From assembly GCF_018811945.1 (NCBI RefSeq), contig NZ_JACRVU010000010.1:46145-110144 (forward strand): a stretch of 64,000 nt of DNA. Direction: 5' to 3'. Under the pieces are notes generated by a model, which was not told the origin of the DNA, did no database searches, and was given only the letters and a program-made list of their open reading frames with translations. Positions 42,047 through 54,461 of this stretch are shown here, piece by piece. The stretch's first letter is position 1, and the number at the start of each line of letters is the position of its first letter. The stretch is from Gluconobacter sp. P1C6_b. Its GTDB lineage: Bacteria > Pseudomonadota > Alphaproteobacteria > Acetobacterales > Acetobacteraceae. The position numbers and the translations under genes were made by a program.

Positions 42047-43913
42047 GGGTGTTCCTGACACGGTAGATCATCATGCTGGCCTCGATATTTTCGATATAGA
42101 GGCGTGTCTCGCGATAGGGCAGGCGTTCGATCCAGTCCAGCACTCCGTCTTCGGAGAGCGGTTCGGAAGGAGGATCTGCCTTCAGCCAGAGATCAACCCG
42201 GTGCGGGCCGGCATTATAGGCCGCCAGCGCATAGGGAATCACATTCCCGAAACGCTCCAGAAGCTGTGAGACATAGGCATTGCCGATCCGGAGATTCGTC
42301 TGGGGATCGGTCAGGGCTGCGGGTGAGACATTAACGGGACCCAAATGCGCCTTACGCACTACGTCCTTTGCTGCGGCAGGAAGAAGCTGCAACAGGCCGA
42401 CCGCATGAGCGCCACTGATGGCGTCCGGGTCGAAGCCGCTCTCCTGCCGGATAATGGCGGGCAGCAGCCCGTCGGGGACAGTCGAGGCTGACGGATAGGG
42501 ATCGGGGAAGCCCTGCGGATAAAGGGCAATCCCTTTGCGGGCCAAGGCATACGACGCAAAGACTTCCGGCGCGGCCAGGCCCAGCCGGGACGCGGCGTCC
42601 GCGACCGCTTTCTGTCCCTCGGGTGAGGGATTGACCACGCCCAGCATCATGAGGAATTCCCGTGCATGATCGGAGTCGCCTGCCTGCACGAGATCCGTTG
42701 CGGCTTCGAGCAGGTCCGTCCGGCTGAGGGTTCCGGCAGTCGGGGCGCGAAGCTCCTGAAGCGCCTGAAGCAGAGCGCTGTCAAAAGCCTCGGACGATTT
42801 TCCCGAGACCAGAATACCTTCATCCCGGGTGAGGGCCGCGAGTGCGAGCTGACCCGGAAAGGTCGTGGGATACGAGGCAGCCTTGCGAAAAGCAGCTTCG
42901 GCCTCCCGCTGCCGGTCTGCGGCCTGAAGAGCGCGCCCTGTCCAGTAATAGCCACGGGCCTGCATCTGGAGCGAGGTGGCGTCCTGAAGCGGCCTGAAGA
43001 ATTTTTCCGCGCGGGCAGGGGCCTGAAGCTCCCTTAGGGCGATGATCCCGCCAAGCAGTTCGGCTTCCTGACGGTCCGTGGTGTCGGGTGCCATGGTGGT
43101 ATCGTCTGCGAGATCCGCGGCCTCTTTCGGACGGCCAGCCAGCAGCAGGGCGCGGGCAAGACTGATGCGCTCGGACGACCAGTCATGCGAGGGGCTGGCC
43201 TGCTGGAGCGCGGTGCCCTGCGCGTTCCACAACGAGAGCGCCTCGTCCAGCCTGTCCCCACGGCGCAGCGCTCTGAGGCGATAGCGGATCAGGGTAGGAT
43301 CGGATTGCAGGTCAGCAGGGAGCGATGCGAACAGGGAATCGGCATCAGGCGAGGCCAGACGCTCGGCCAGACGGGCACGAGCCAGCGGCTGTTGATCCGG
43401 AGCAAGACGCTCGATCTGGCGCGACGCGGCGGAGAACTGGCCCCGCATTTCCAAAGCCTCGTAACGGGCCCACTGATCGGTGGGTGCGAAGTTCTGACCG
43501 AAGCGCTGGAACAGTGTCTGTTCTTCGCCGACGGTCAGGGCATTGCCTGACAGCCAGAGGCGACGTGCCGTTGACGCCGCGTCAGGAAGATGAGGAGCGC
43601 AGGCCTCGAACGCCGCCGGGAGCGTGAGGGGATAGCGTGGGCAAAGGACGTTCAGGATCTGCGGATCGGTAGTCTGGGACAGGGCGTTCTGGTAACGCCA
43701 GAGGATCCGGACCCGCTGCGGCCACTGGGGCGTCTGTGCCAGGAAATCAGCGTAGCGTTGTGCCGGAAAAGCCGTTCCGCCCGGTCCGACGAGAATGAGC
43801 CATTCCGCCAGCCGCTCCCGAACAGGAGGAGATGGAGGCGCGGCGAGGGCTGATGACGCGGCGCAAAGCGCCATAAGCCCCGTAAGGAGTGTTCGGCTAT
43901 TTCGGAAGAACAT
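42036..43913 (-). CDS. Soluble lytic murein transglycosylase (Slt70-like)
   Basis: This periplasmic enzyme (625 aa) cleaves peptidoglycan glycan strands with formation of 1,6-anhydromuramic ends. A signal peptide (MFFRNSRTLLTGLMALCAASSALA) is followed by a long alpha-superhelical, Ala-rich repeat region (about 30-470). The C-terminal SLT domain has catalytic Glu491 in RQESGFDPDAISGAHAVGLLQLLP and the closing YALAAYNAGPHRVDLW. The ATG at 43913 is selected because it begins the signal peptide. It overlaps terC upstream by 17 bases and cinA downstream by 11. Confidence 0.92.
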   Translation of the reverse strand: MFFRNSRTLLTGLMALCAASSALAAPPSPPVRERLAEWLILVGPGGTAFPAQRYADFLAQTPQWPQRVRILWRYQNALSQTTDPQILNVLCPRYPLTLPAAFEACAPHLPDAASTARRLWLSGNALTVGEEQTLFQRFGQNFAPTDQWARYEALEMRGQFSAASRQIERLAPDQQPLARARLAERLASPDADSLFASLPADLQSDPTLIRYRLRALRRGDRLDEALSLWNAQGTALQQASPSHDWSSERISLARALLLAGRPKEAADLADDTTMAPDTTDRQEAELLGGIIALRELQAPARAEKFFRPLQDATSLQMQARGYYWTGRALQAADRQREAEAAFRKAASYPTTFPGQLALAALTRDEGILVSGKSSEAFDSALLQALQELRAPTAGTLSRTDLLEAATDLVQAGDSDHAREFLMMLGVVNPSPEGQKAVADAASRLGLAAPEVFASYALARKGIALYPQGFPDPYPSASTVPDGLLPAIIRQESGFDPDAISGAHAVGLLQLLPAAAKDVVRKAHLGPVNVSPAALTDPQTNLRIGNAYVSQLLERFGNVIPYALAAYNAGPHRVDLWLKADPPSEPLSEDGVLDWIERLPYRETRLYIENIEASMMIYRVRNTHAG

Positions 43914-44499
43914 GCGTCCAGACCTCTCCGCCACCCCGGATGACGAGTTCGATTGCGACACCCAGAACCACCAGCAGACCGATCCATGCGATCCAGCGGT
44001 AACGGGCCAGAAGATTGGCGACGACCGACGCGGCAAGCCCCATCAGCAGAACCGACAGCACAAGCCCCGATACGAGAATCCACGGATGCCCGACGGCGGC
44101 ACCAGCCACCGCCAGAACGTTATCGAGACTCATGGACAGATCGGCCACCACGATCCGCAGGACGGCAGGGCCGAGGCGCGGTGGGGCGGCTTCGACGTCC
44201 TCGTGATGTTCGCCACCACGAAGCTCACGGTACATTTTCCAGCAGACCCACAGAAGCAGAAAACCTCCCGCCAGTGTCAGGCCGACCACGGCAAGGAGTG
44301 TTGTCGCCAGCAGGGCCAGGCCGACACGCAGAATGGCCGCGAACCCGGTCCCGAACAGGATAGCCAGACGGCGCTGCCGCCCTTCGAGATTGCGGACGGC
44401 CATCCCGATAACAACGGCGTTGTCACCGGCAAGCGTGATGTCGATAAGGGTGATCTGGCCGAGCGCGATGAGAGCGTGAAGCAGAGAGTCTGGGGCCAA
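43897..44499 (-). CDS. TerC-family integral membrane protein (YjbE type)
   Basis: This 200-residue protein has about six or seven membrane segments. The acidic intramembrane residues typical of TerC are in LIDITLAGDNAVVIGMAV and in DLSMSLDNVLAVAGAA. Relatives (YjbE, Alx, MntX-like) are linked to metal, mainly manganese, efflux; tellurium resistance itself needs other ter genes that are absent. It is the first gene of a minus-strand unit with slt and cinA. Confidence 0.85.
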   Translation of the reverse strand: MAPDSLLHALIALGQITLIDITLAGDNAVVIGMAVRNLEGRQRRLAILFGTGFAAILRVGLALLATTLLAVVGLTLAGGFLLLWVCWKMYRELRGGEHHEDVEAAPPRLGPAVLRIVVADLSMSLDNVLAVAGAAVGHPWILVSGLVLSVLLMGLAASVVANLLARYRWIAWIGLLVVLGVAIELVIRGGGEVWTHVLPK

Positions 44500-44590
44500 G
44501 GTGTCATTCTTCCGAAAAGGGGTCCGTGCAATATCTTCGTATTTGGTCTAAGCAGCCTCCGTAAAGACCCACCCCGCATCCGGAGTTCCC

Positions 44591-45922
44591 ATGGTACCCC
44601 GTTACAGCCGTCCGCAGATGACTGCCATCTGGTCTCCCGCCAACCGTTTTCGCATCTGGTTCGAGATCGAAGCCCTTGCCTGCGAAGCCATGGCGAAACG
44701 GGGTGACATTCCCGCCGAATCAGCCAAGACCATCCGCGAGAAAGGTGACGCCGCCATGGCCGCCTTCTCCGACGCGGATCTGGCCCGCATTGACGAGATC
44801 GAAGCCGAAACGCGCCACGACGTCATCGCGTTCCTGACCTGGCTTGCGGAAAAGGTCGGACCGGACAGCCGTTTCGTTCATCTGGGCATGACGTCCTCGG
44901 ATGTTCTGGATACCTGCCTGTCGGTCCAGATGACGCAGGCCGCCGATCTCCTGCTGGAAGATCTGGATCGCGTTCTCGCCGCGCTGAAGGCCCGCGCCTA
45001 CGAGCACCGCAACACGGTCACGATCGGCCGCAGCCACGCTATTCACGCCGAGCCGACCAGCTTCGGCCTGAAGATCGCAGGACACTACGCCGAATTCGCC
45101 CGGAACCGCGCCCGTCTGATCCAGGCTCGCAAGGAAATCGCCGTCTGCGCCATTTCCGGCGCTGTGGGTACCTATGCCCATATCGATCCGGAGATCGAAG
45201 AATACGTGGCCGACAAGCTGGGTCTGGCTGTCGAGAGCGTGTCCACGCAGGTCATTCCGCGTGACCGCCATGCCGCGTTCTTCTGCACGCTCGGCGTGAT
45301 CGCCAGCGGCATCGAGCGTCTGGCTGTCGAGGTCCGTCATCTGCAGCGTTCGGAAGTCCGGGAGGCGGAAGAGTTCTTCCACAAGGGACAGAAGGGCAGC
45401 TCGGCCATGCCGCACAAGCGCAACCCTGTCCTGTCGGAGAACCTGACGGGTCTGGCGCGCCTGATCCGCTCGCATGTCATCCCGGCTCTGGAGAACGTCG
45501 CTCTGTGGCATGAGCGGGACATCAGCCACTCCGCCGTCGAACGCAACATCTGTCCCGATGCGACGATTGGTCTGGATTTTGCGCTGATCCGTCTGGCGGG
45601 AATGATGGAAAAGCTGGTCGTCTACCCCGAGCAAATGATCGCGAACATGGAAAGCCTCGGTGGCGTCGTCCATTCTGGCGAAGTGCTGCTGACGCTGGCA
45701 CGTGCCGGTATTTCGCGTGAAGACGCCTATCGGATCGTGCAGCGTAATGCCATGGAAACATGGACGAAGCTGGGCAAGCCGGGCTTCAAAACCTTCCGCG
45801 AAAACCTTGAGGCCGATCCGGAAGTGTCCGGTCGTGTCAGCAAGGACATTCTCGATCAGGCGTTCGATCCGGCACAGCATCTGCGTGCCGTGGATCGTAT
45901 CTTCGCCCGTATCTTTGACTGA
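44591..45922 (+). CDS. purB: Adenylosuccinate lyase
   Basis: PurB cleaves SAICAR to AICAR and adenylosuccinate to AMP (443 aa). Fumarase/aspartase-superfamily blocks seen are HLGMTSSDVLDTCLS, TIGRSHAIHAEPTSFGLKIAG with the catalytic His, and the signature KGSSAMPHKRNPVLSENL with the mobile Ser loop. It opens a purine run with purC and purSQL, with 135 bases between purB and purC. Confidence 0.96.
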   Translation: MVPRYSRPQMTAIWSPANRFRIWFEIEALACEAMAKRGDIPAESAKTIREKGDAAMAAFSDADLARIDEIEAETRHDVIAFLTWLAEKVGPDSRFVHLGMTSSDVLDTCLSVQMTQAADLLLEDLDRVLAALKARAYEHRNTVTIGRSHAIHAEPTSFGLKIAGHYAEFARNRARLIQARKEIAVCAISGAVGTYAHIDPEIEEYVADKLGLAVESVSTQVIPRDRHAAFFCTLGVIASGIERLAVEVRHLQRSEVREAEEFFHKGQKGSSAMPHKRNPVLSENLTGLARLIRSHVIPALENVALWHERDISHSAVERNICPDATIGLDFALIRLAGMMEKLVVYPEQMIANMESLGGVVHSGEVLLTLARAGISREDAYRIVQRNAMETWTKLGKPGFKTFRENLEADPEVSGRVSKDILDQAFDPAQHLRAVDRIFARIFD

Positions 45923-45928
45923 GAGGTC

Positions 45929-45992
45929 TGCGGGGCGTGGATTTCCTGCACCCCGCACACTCGCAGTTCCGGTTCCGCAATGCTATGGAACC
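45929..45992 (+). promoter_or_regulatory. Two inverted repeats in the purB-purC gap
   Basis: TGCGGGG/CCCCGCA (45929-45935 with 45951-45957) begins a few bases after the purB stop and may be a weak terminator. GGTTCC/GGAACC (45971-45976 with 45987-45992) is a six-base palindrome with a ten-base spacer and could be an operator or small hairpin. No regulator is identified. Confidence 0.3.
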
Positions 45993-46057
45993 ACAATTCG
46001 TCGCTGCTCCAGCCGTCCGCATTTCCTGTCAGGACGGCGCAACGCTAAGGATTGCTC

Positions 46058-46822
46058 ATGGCTCGCCGCCGCCAGCTCTATGAGGGCAAAGCCAAGGTTC
46101 TTTTTGAAGGCCCAGAACCCGGCACACTCGTTCAGTACTTCAAGGATGACGCCACCGCCGGAAACGGCGCGAAGAGCGGCATCATCACCGGTAAGGGTGT
46201 CCTGAACAACCGCATCAGCGAATACCTGATGCTCAAGCTTCACGAGATCAACATCCCGACCCACTTCATCCGCCGACTGAACATGCGCGAGCAGCTCATC
46301 CGCGAAGTGGAGATCATTCCGCTTGAAGTCGTGGTGCGCAACGTGGCGGCGGGCTCCCTGTCCAAGCGGCTCGGCATCCCCGAAGGGACGCGCCTGCCGC
46401 GCACGATCATCGAGTACTATTACAAGAACGATGCGCTCGGCGATCCGATGGTCTCCGAAGAGCACATCGCCGCCTTCAACTGGGCCGCACCGCAGGACAT
46501 GGACGACATGAACCAGCTGGCGCTCCGGACGAACGATTTCCTGATGGGCATGTTCACGGCCGTCGGCATCACGCTCGTCGATTTCAAGCTGGAATTCGGG
46601 CGGATCTGGGAAGGCGAGGAGATGCGCATCCTTCTGGCGGACGAGATTTCGCCGGATAACTGTCGTCTGTGGGATTCCAAGACGAAAGAGAAGATGGACA
46701 AGGATCGCTTCCGCCGTGACATGGGTCGCGTCGAAGAAGCATATCAGGAAGTGGCAAAGCGTCTCGGGATCCTGCCCGAGTCCGGGAATGGTGACCTCAA
46801 GGGTCCGGAGGCAGTTCAGTGA
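46058..46822 (+). CDS. purC: SAICAR synthase
   Basis: PurC ligates aspartate to CAIR in de novo purine synthesis (254 aa). [15 protein letters not shown] starts the ATP-binding lobe. [21 protein letters not shown] and FKLEFGRIW with [15 protein letters not shown] are the substrate and metal segments. TAAGGA lies six bases before the ATG. The stop overlaps the GTG of purS by three bases, beginning a coupled run purC-purS-(Rap1a-like)-purQ-purL. Confidence 0.96.
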   Translation: MARRRQLYEGKAKVLFEGPEPGTLVQYFKDDATAGNGAKSGIITGKGVLNNRISEYLMLKLHEINIPTHFIRRLNMREQLIREVEIIPLEVVVRNVAAGSLSKRLGIPEGTRLPRTIIEYYYKNDALGDPMVSEEHIAAFNWAAPQDMDDMNQLALRTNDFLMGMFTAVGITLVDFKLEFGRIWEGEEMRILLADEISPDNCRLWDSKTKEKMDKDRFRRDMGRVEEAYQEVAKRLGILPESGNGDLKGPEAVQ

Positions 46823-47061
46823 AAATTCGTGTTTTTGTTTCCCTGAAAGACGGCGTTCTCGATCCGCAGGGCAAGGCCGTGGGCCATGCTCTCGAAACCC
46901 TTGGCTTCAAGGGCCTGGGTGAAGTCCGCATCAACCGCGTCGTTGAGCTTGAAGTCCCGGCCGACAACGCCGCTGATGCGCTGGCGCAAGGTGAAGCCAT
47001 GGCGCGCGCCCTGCTCGCCAATGAAGTCATCGAGGATTTCAGTGTCGAGGTGGCAGCATGA
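46819..47061 (+). CDS. purS: FGAM synthase subunit PurS
   Basis: PurS is the small subunit (80 aa) that bridges PurQ and PurL in the three-part formylglycinamidine ribonucleotide synthase. The pattern [25 protein letters not shown] and [18 protein letters not shown] matches the family over its whole length. Translation starts at GTG overlapping the purC stop (GTGA), and its own stop overlaps the next ATG (ATGA). Confidence 0.95.
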   Translation: MKIRVFVSLKDGVLDPQGKAVGHALETLGFKGLGEVRINRVVELEVPADNAADALAQGEAMARALLANEVIEDFSVEVAA

Positions 47062-47462
47062 CCCGTCTTTCCACGATGTTCCTGCTGGCCGGTCTTGTGG
47101 CCGCACCGGCTCTTGTTACAGCCCCGGCCCACGCGCAGCGCGTGTCCAAGGTTTCGGGCAAGGCTCTGGGCCAGATGTGCTCCAGCAAGTCGTCCATCGG
47201 CATGTGCGATGCCTATCTGTCCGGTCTGATGGATGGTGAAGCCTGGGCGAAGAAATACGACAGCTTCGCCCATGATGCGTCTGCGCCGGTGGCGTTCTGC
47301 GTTCCGGCCCAGCAGACCGCACCGCAGGTGCGTGGTCTGGTCGTGGCCTGGCTGCATGCGCATAACGATGCGCTGACGGAGCCGGCAGGCAAGGCCGTCT
47401 ATCGCGCCCTGCATGACACCTATCCGTGCCATGCATCCGCTCCGGCGGAGGTCCAGAAATGA
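47058..47462 (+). CDS. Secreted Rap1a/Tai-type protein inside the pur operon
   Basis: This 134-residue protein has a Sec signal peptide (cleavage expected after AHA, residue 26). It has four cysteines (41, 50, 81, 124) in a pattern that fits the Rap1a/Tai fold: Cys-x8[14 protein letters not shown] followed by [13 protein letters not shown], and [10 protein letters not shown] at the end. Founding members neutralise type VI amidase effectors in Serratia; many others are orphans of unknown role. No effector gene is nearby. It overlaps purS by ATGA and purQ by ATGA, so it is translated from the purine transcript although its product should be periplasmic. The domain call rests on motif pattern alone. 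Confidence 0.78.
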   Translation: MTRLSTMFLLAGLVAAPALVTAPAHAQRVSKVSGKALGQMCSSKSSIGMCDAYLSGLMDGEAWAKKYDSFAHDASAPVAFCVPAQQTAPQVRGLVVAWLHAHNDALTEPAGKAVYRALHDTYPCHASAPAEVQK

Positions 47463-48160
47463 AGGCAGGTATCGTCGTATTTCCCGGCACGAACCGGGAG
47501 CGCGACATGGTCCATGCCCTGAAGCTGGTCACGGGGCAGGCGCCGCGTCTGATCTGGCACGGGGAAACGTCTCTGGGTGATCTGGACCTCGTGGTGCTGC
47601 CGGGTGGATTCAGCTTTGGCGATTATCTGCGCAGTGGCGCCATGGCCGCGCATTCGCCGATCATGCGGGACGTCAAGGCGTTCGCAGGCAAGGGCGGGCA
47701 CGTTCTGGGCGTCTGCAATGGCTTCCAGATCCTGACGGAATCCCATCTGCTGCCGGGCGCACTTCTGCGCAACGCGGGTCTGCGCTTCCTGTCGCAGGAC
47801 TGCCATCTGAAGGTTGAGAACGCGTCTTCGCCCTATACACAGGGCTGGACGCGCGGCGATGTGTTCCGCGCGCCGCTCGCACATGGTGACGGCAACTACA
47901 CGGCCTCGCCCGAGACGCTGAAGCGCCTTGAGGGTGAGGGCCGCGTGGCGTTCCGGTATTGCGGTGCGGACGGTGCGGTTTCGGACGATTACCGGACGAC
48001 CAACCCCAACGGGAGCACGCGCTCCATCGCCGGTATCCTGAGCGAAAACGGCCGTGTCTGTGGCCTGATGCCGCACCCGGAGAACCTGACTGACCCCGAA
48101 ATCGGCGCAACCGACGGCGTGCCGCTTTTCAAAGGCCTTGTGGAGGCTCTTGTCGGATGA
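47459..48160 (+). CDS. purQ: FGAM synthase glutaminase subunit PurQ
   Basis: PurQ hydrolyses glutamine and feeds ammonia to PurL (233 aa). It starts [40 protein letters not shown] is the family block before the nucleophile Cys in [13 protein letters not shown], and GLMPHPENL supplies the His-Glu pair. The ATG overlaps the stop of the Rap1a-like gene; a TTG-type longer frame from 47426 lies inside that gene and is not used. The stop overlaps purL. Confidence 0.95.
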   Translation: MKAGIVVFPGTNRERDMVHALKLVTGQAPRLIWHGETSLGDLDLVVLPGGFSFGDYLRSGAMAAHSPIMRDVKAFAGKGGHVLGVCNGFQILTESHLLPGALLRNAGLRFLSQDCHLKVENASSPYTQGWTRGDVFRAPLAHGDGNYTASPETLKRLEGEGRVAFRYCGADGAVSDDYRTTNPNGSTRSIAGILSENGRVCGLMPHPENLTDPEIGATDGVPLFKGLVEALVG

Positions 48161-50361
48161 GTGTGACGATTGATGCCCAGCTTGCCCAGTCTTTCGGACT
48201 GACAGGCGAAGAATACGACAAGCTTGTCACGATCATGGGACGGACGCCGAGCTTTACGGAGCTCGGGATCTTCTCCGTCATGTGGTCCGAGCACTGCTCC
48301 TATAAATCGTCCCGCATCCACCTCAAGACGCTCCCGACCAAGGCGCCGTGGGTCATCCACGGTCCGGGCGAAAATGCGGGCGTCGTGGATATCGGCGAGG
48401 GGCTGGCCGCCGTCTTCAAGATGGAGAGCCACAACCATCCGTCCTTCATCGAGCCCTATCAGGGTGCGGCGACGGGCGTGGGCGGTATCCTGCGTGACGT
48501 GTTCACCATGGGTGCACGCCCGGTTGCAAACCTCAACGCCCTGCGTTTTGGCGATCCGAAACATGCGGGAACGCGTCGCATCGTCGATGGCGTCGTGCGC
48601 GGCGTTGGCGGTTATGGCAACTGCGTCGGTGTTCCGACCGTGGGTGGCGAGGTCAACTTCCACAAGGCGTATGACGGCAATCCGCTCGTCAATGCCATGA
48701 CGGTGGGTGTCGCCAAGCAGGACAAGATCTTCCTTTCGGCTGCGGCTGGCGTAGGCAATCCGGTCGTGTATGTCGGCTCCAAGACAGGGCGTGACGGTAT
48801 TCACGGCGCGACCATGTCCTCGGCGGAGTTCGACGAGGAAGCGGCCTCCAAGCGTCCGACCGTTCAGGTTGGCGATCCGTTCATCGAAAAGCTGCTGATC
48901 GAGGCCTGCCTTGAACTGATGGCAACGGATGCGATCGTCGCTATTCAGGACATGGGTGCGGCAGGTCTGACGTCTTCTGCCGTAGAAATGGCTGGCAAGG
49001 GTGGCGTGGGTATCGAGCTCAATCTCGATGCCGTTCCACAGCGCGAGCCGAACATGTCGGCTTACGAAATGATGCTGTCCGAGAGCCAGGAGCGCATGCT
49101 CATGGTCCTCAAGCCCGAGCGGACCGAAGTTGCCCGTGCGATCTTCGCGAAGTGGGAGCTGGATTTCGCCGTCATTGGTGAGCTGACCGATACGGGCCGC
49201 ATCACGATCCGCCACAAGGGCGAGGTCGAGGCTGATATTCCGCTGGCTCCGCTGGCGGATGAAGCTCCGGTCTATAACCGTCCGACCGTGCCTCTGACGG
49301 CACCAGCGCGGATCGAGACCCCCGCTGACCCGGAAGGGATCGAAAAGGCACTTTTGACGCTGATCGGCTGTCCGGATCTGGCATCCCGCGCCTGGGTCTG
49401 GAACCAGTATGACGGCTCGGTCGGTGGCAACACAGCCCGTCGGCCGGGTGCAGCTGATGCGGCTGTCGTGCGCGTTGAAGGCACGCGTCTGGGCCTTGCC
49501 CTGACGACGGACTGCACGCCGCGCTACTGTCAGGCTGATCCGAAGACGGGTGGTGCACAGGCTGTTGCTGAGGCATGGCGCAACATCACGGCAACGGGCG
49601 CAACCCCGCTGGCCGTGACGGATAATTTGAACTTCGGCAATCCGGAACGTCCGGAAATCATGGCGCAGTTTGCCGATGCCATCAAAGGCATGGGCGATGC
49701 ATGCCGTGCGCTCGACTTCCCGGTCGTGAGTGGCAACGTCTCACTGTATAACGAAACGCGCTCTCCGTCCGGCGAGGCTCAGGCCATCCTTCCGACGCCG
49801 GCGATCGGTGCGCTTGGTGTACTGGCGGATGCGTCAAAGTCCATCGGGCTTGCGATGCCAGATGCCCATGATCTGGTTCTGGTTGGTGGCATTCGCGGCG
49901 AACTCGGGCAGTCGCTCTGGCTGCGCGAAATCTGCCAGCGTGAAGACGGTGCACCGCCGGTGGTCGATCTTGCGGTCGAGCGTCGCAATGGTGACTTCGT
50001 ACGAAGCCAGATCGCTGCGGACGCGGTTGCGGCCTGTCACGACATTGCCGATGGTGGTCTTCTGGTGACGGTGGCAGAAATGGTCATGGCAAGCGGCGTT
50101 GGTTGCAAACTTGAAGCCGCTCCGACAGATGTTGCGGCGCATGCTTTCTGGTTCGGTGAGGACCAGGGCTGCTACGTTATTGCAACTTCCGATGGCGCAG
50201 CCCTTGTCGCGGCGGCGGAGAAGGCCAACGTTCCGGCAATGCGTCTGGGACGTTCGGGGGGTACTGATCTGGAGCTTCCGGGCACTGTCCGCGTCAGTGC
50301 CGAACGTCTCCGGGAGATCAATGCCGCATTCTTCCCGCGGTTCATGGGTGAGGGGGCCTGA
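48157..50361 (+). CDS. purL: FGAM synthase subunit PurL (small form)
   Basis: PurL carries the ATP-dependent conversion of FGAR to FGAM (734 aa). This is the short form that needs separate PurS and PurQ, both encoded upstream. [12 protein letters not shown] begins the first PurM-like half, with [27 protein letters not shown] following. [22 protein letters not shown] and the second-half GVLADASKS and [14 protein letters not shown] segments complete the pseudo-dimer. The start overlaps the purQ stop by four bases. Confidence 0.96.
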   Translation: MSVTIDAQLAQSFGLTGEEYDKLVTIMGRTPSFTELGIFSVMWSEHCSYKSSRIHLKTLPTKAPWVIHGPGENAGVVDIGEGLAAVFKMESHNHPSFIEPYQGAATGVGGILRDVFTMGARPVANLNALRFGDPKHAGTRRIVDGVVRGVGGYGNCVGVPTVGGEVNFHKAYDGNPLVNAMTVGVAKQDKIFLSAAAGVGNPVVYVGSKTGRDGIHGATMSSAEFDEEAASKRPTVQVGDPFIEKLLIEACLELMATDAIVAIQDMGAAGLTSSAVEMAGKGGVGIELNLDAVPQREPNMSAYEMMLSESQERMLMVLKPERTEVARAIFAKWELDFAVIGELTDTGRITIRHKGEVEADIPLAPLADEAPVYNRPTVPLTAPARIETPADPEGIEKALLTLIGCPDLASRAWVWNQYDGSVGGNTARRPGAADAAVVRVEGTRLGLALTTDCTPRYCQADPKTGGAQAVAEAWRNITATGATPLAVTDNLNFGNPERPEIMAQFADAIKGMGDACRALDFPVVSGNVSLYNETRSPSGEAQAILPTPAIGALGVLADASKSIGLAMPDAHDLVLVGGIRGELGQSLWLREICQREDGAPPVVDLAVERRNGDFVRSQIAADAVAACHDIADGGLLVTVAEMVMASGVGCKLEAAPTDVAAHAFWFGEDQGCYVIATSDGAALVAAAEKANVPAMRLGRSGGTDLELPGTVRVSAERLREINAAFFPRFMGEGA

Positions 50362-50366
50362 TTTTC

Positions 50367-50597
50367 ATGCCGATGGCAGCTTCTGAAATCGAACGCACGA
50401 TCCTTGCCGCCATTCCCGATGCCCGGATCGAGATCGAGGATCTCGCCGGGGACGGGGATCACTACGCCTGCACGGTCACGAGTGAGGCCTTCCGTGGTCT
50501 TTCTCGTGTGCAGCAGCACAAACTGGTCTATGATGCCTTCGGAACCCGCATGGGCACTGAACTGCATGCGATGGCCCTCAAGACGCTCACCCCTTAA
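50367..50597 (+). CDS. BolA-family protein
   Basis: This 76-residue BolA/IbaG-type protein contains the class II KH-like fold with the conserved [24 protein letters not shown] end, including the helix and His used to bind a shared 2Fe-2S cluster with monothiol glutaredoxins. The next gene encodes just such a glutaredoxin. It follows purL by five bases and is probably on the purine transcript. The N-terminal loop ([15 protein letters not shown]) is of the BolA2/IbaG type. Confidence 0.92.
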   Translation: MPMAASEIERTILAAIPDARIEIEDLAGDGDHYACTVTSEAFRGLSRVQQHKLVYDAFGTRMGTELHAMALKTLTP

Positions 50598-50686
50598 GAG
50601 CCGGGGCTGACGTCCTTTTTTCCAGACGAGCACTGAGACAGCAGGCGCGGGCCCATCGTCCGCCCTGCCGAAACAAGGAAAATCCA

Positions 50687-51022
50687 ATGTCCGAAACCGT
50701 GTTCCAGCATATCCAGAACCTGATCGACGCCAATCCGGTCATGCTGTTCATGAAGGGTGACAAGCTCTTCCCGCAGTGCGGCTTCTCCGCCCGCGTGGTG
50801 CAGATCCTCACGCATCTCGGCGTTCCGTTCGAAACCTGCAACATCCTTGAAAGCGCCGAACTGCGTCAGGGCATCAAGGATTTTTCCCAGTGGCCGACCG
50901 TGCCGCAGCTCTACATCAAGGGCGAGTTCGTCGGTGGCTGCGATATCGTGACCGACATGTATCAGAGCGGCGAGCTTGAGACACTGCTGGCCGAGAAGGG
51001 CATCACGACTGCCAACGCCTGA
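50687..51022 (+). CDS. grxD: Monothiol glutaredoxin Grx4 (CGFS type)
   Basis: This 111-residue monothiol glutaredoxin assembles and passes on 2Fe-2S clusters. The CGFS active site starts at Cys31 ([11 protein letters not shown]), and the glutathione-binding [20 protein letters not shown] segment is intact. It pairs with the BolA protein encoded 89 bases upstream, a functional partnership well established for this family. A terminator follows. Confidence 0.96.
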   Translation: MSETVFQHIQNLIDANPVMLFMKGDKLFPQCGFSARVVQILTHLGVPFETCNILESAELRQGIKDFSQWPTVPQLYIKGEFVGGCDIVTDMYQSGELETLLAEKGITTANA

Positions 51023-51040
51023 TTCGGGCACGCCAGAAAT

Positions 51041-51066
51041 AAAAAGCGCTAAATTCAGCGTTTTTT
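51041..51066 (+). terminator. Intrinsic terminator after grxD
   Basis: AAAAAGCGCT and AGCGTTTTTT form a stem of about ten pairs (one G-U) with loop AAATTC and a six-T tail. The A-rich left arm may let it act on both strands. Confidence 0.82.
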
Positions 51067-51212
51067 AAGCATTGCTCCTGCCACAATTCAGCCATGAAGC
51101 GGCGAAAAGTGGCAGGACCTTGATTTTTTCGGAAACTTTCCCAACAGGGGTTGTCGAACCCCGAGTTCAGCGCATAGGCTGGTTCCATCAGAACGGGATG
51201 GGATAAACGTCA

Positions 51213-51539
51213 ATGGCGCGGAACTGGGTCGGCAGAATTGCTCTGGGTATCATGGGCGTCGGTATCTGCATGGGGGCAGGCAAGGCCTATGCCCGTCCGG
51301 CAATCACCGATTACGAAGCCAGCAAGCTGACCTTCGATGCACTGACCGCCACGCCGGTCTATCATCACGTCGTTTTCCATCACGCCATTGCACGTCGTAC
51401 GACGTCGCATAACACGGCCGTTGCCTGGAACAGCTCGCATGCAGTTGTCCGTAACGTGGCCTATCGTCCGCATGCAATCGCTCACGCGCATGTCGCGGTC
51501 GCCTCGGCACACCGCCACGCACGCGTTCGCCGGACCTGA
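51213..51539 (+). CDS. Small secreted His-rich protein, unknown function
   Basis: This 108-residue protein has a signal peptide ending near AYA (about residue 27). The mature part is rich in His, Ala, Val and Arg, with HH pairs (YHHVVFHHAIARR) and an alternating HAIAHAHVAVASAHRHARVRR tail. No known domain is visible. The composition suggests metal or polyanion binding, but this is inference. It is convergent with the yraN-like gene, whose stop is four bases away. Confidence 0.65.
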   Translation: MARNWVGRIALGIMGVGICMGAGKAYARPAITDYEASKLTFDALTATPVYHHVVFHHAIARRTTSHNTAVAWNSSHAVVRNVAYRPHAIAHAHVAVASAHRHARVRRT

Positions 51540-51543
51540 TCCT

Positions 51544-54369
<2,826 letters not shown>

Positions 54370-54461
54370 GAAGGATCCTCGTTTGATAGGCGGATTGTTT
54401 TTGCCGAGGCAGGCAATCTGGGCTAGTCACATGCCGAACTCACCCTGGAGAATGGACCACG

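Noticed and set aside
43897..44499. Tellurite resistance operon
   Set aside because: Only a TerC-family membrane protein is present; no terB, terD, terE or related genes are found in the window.
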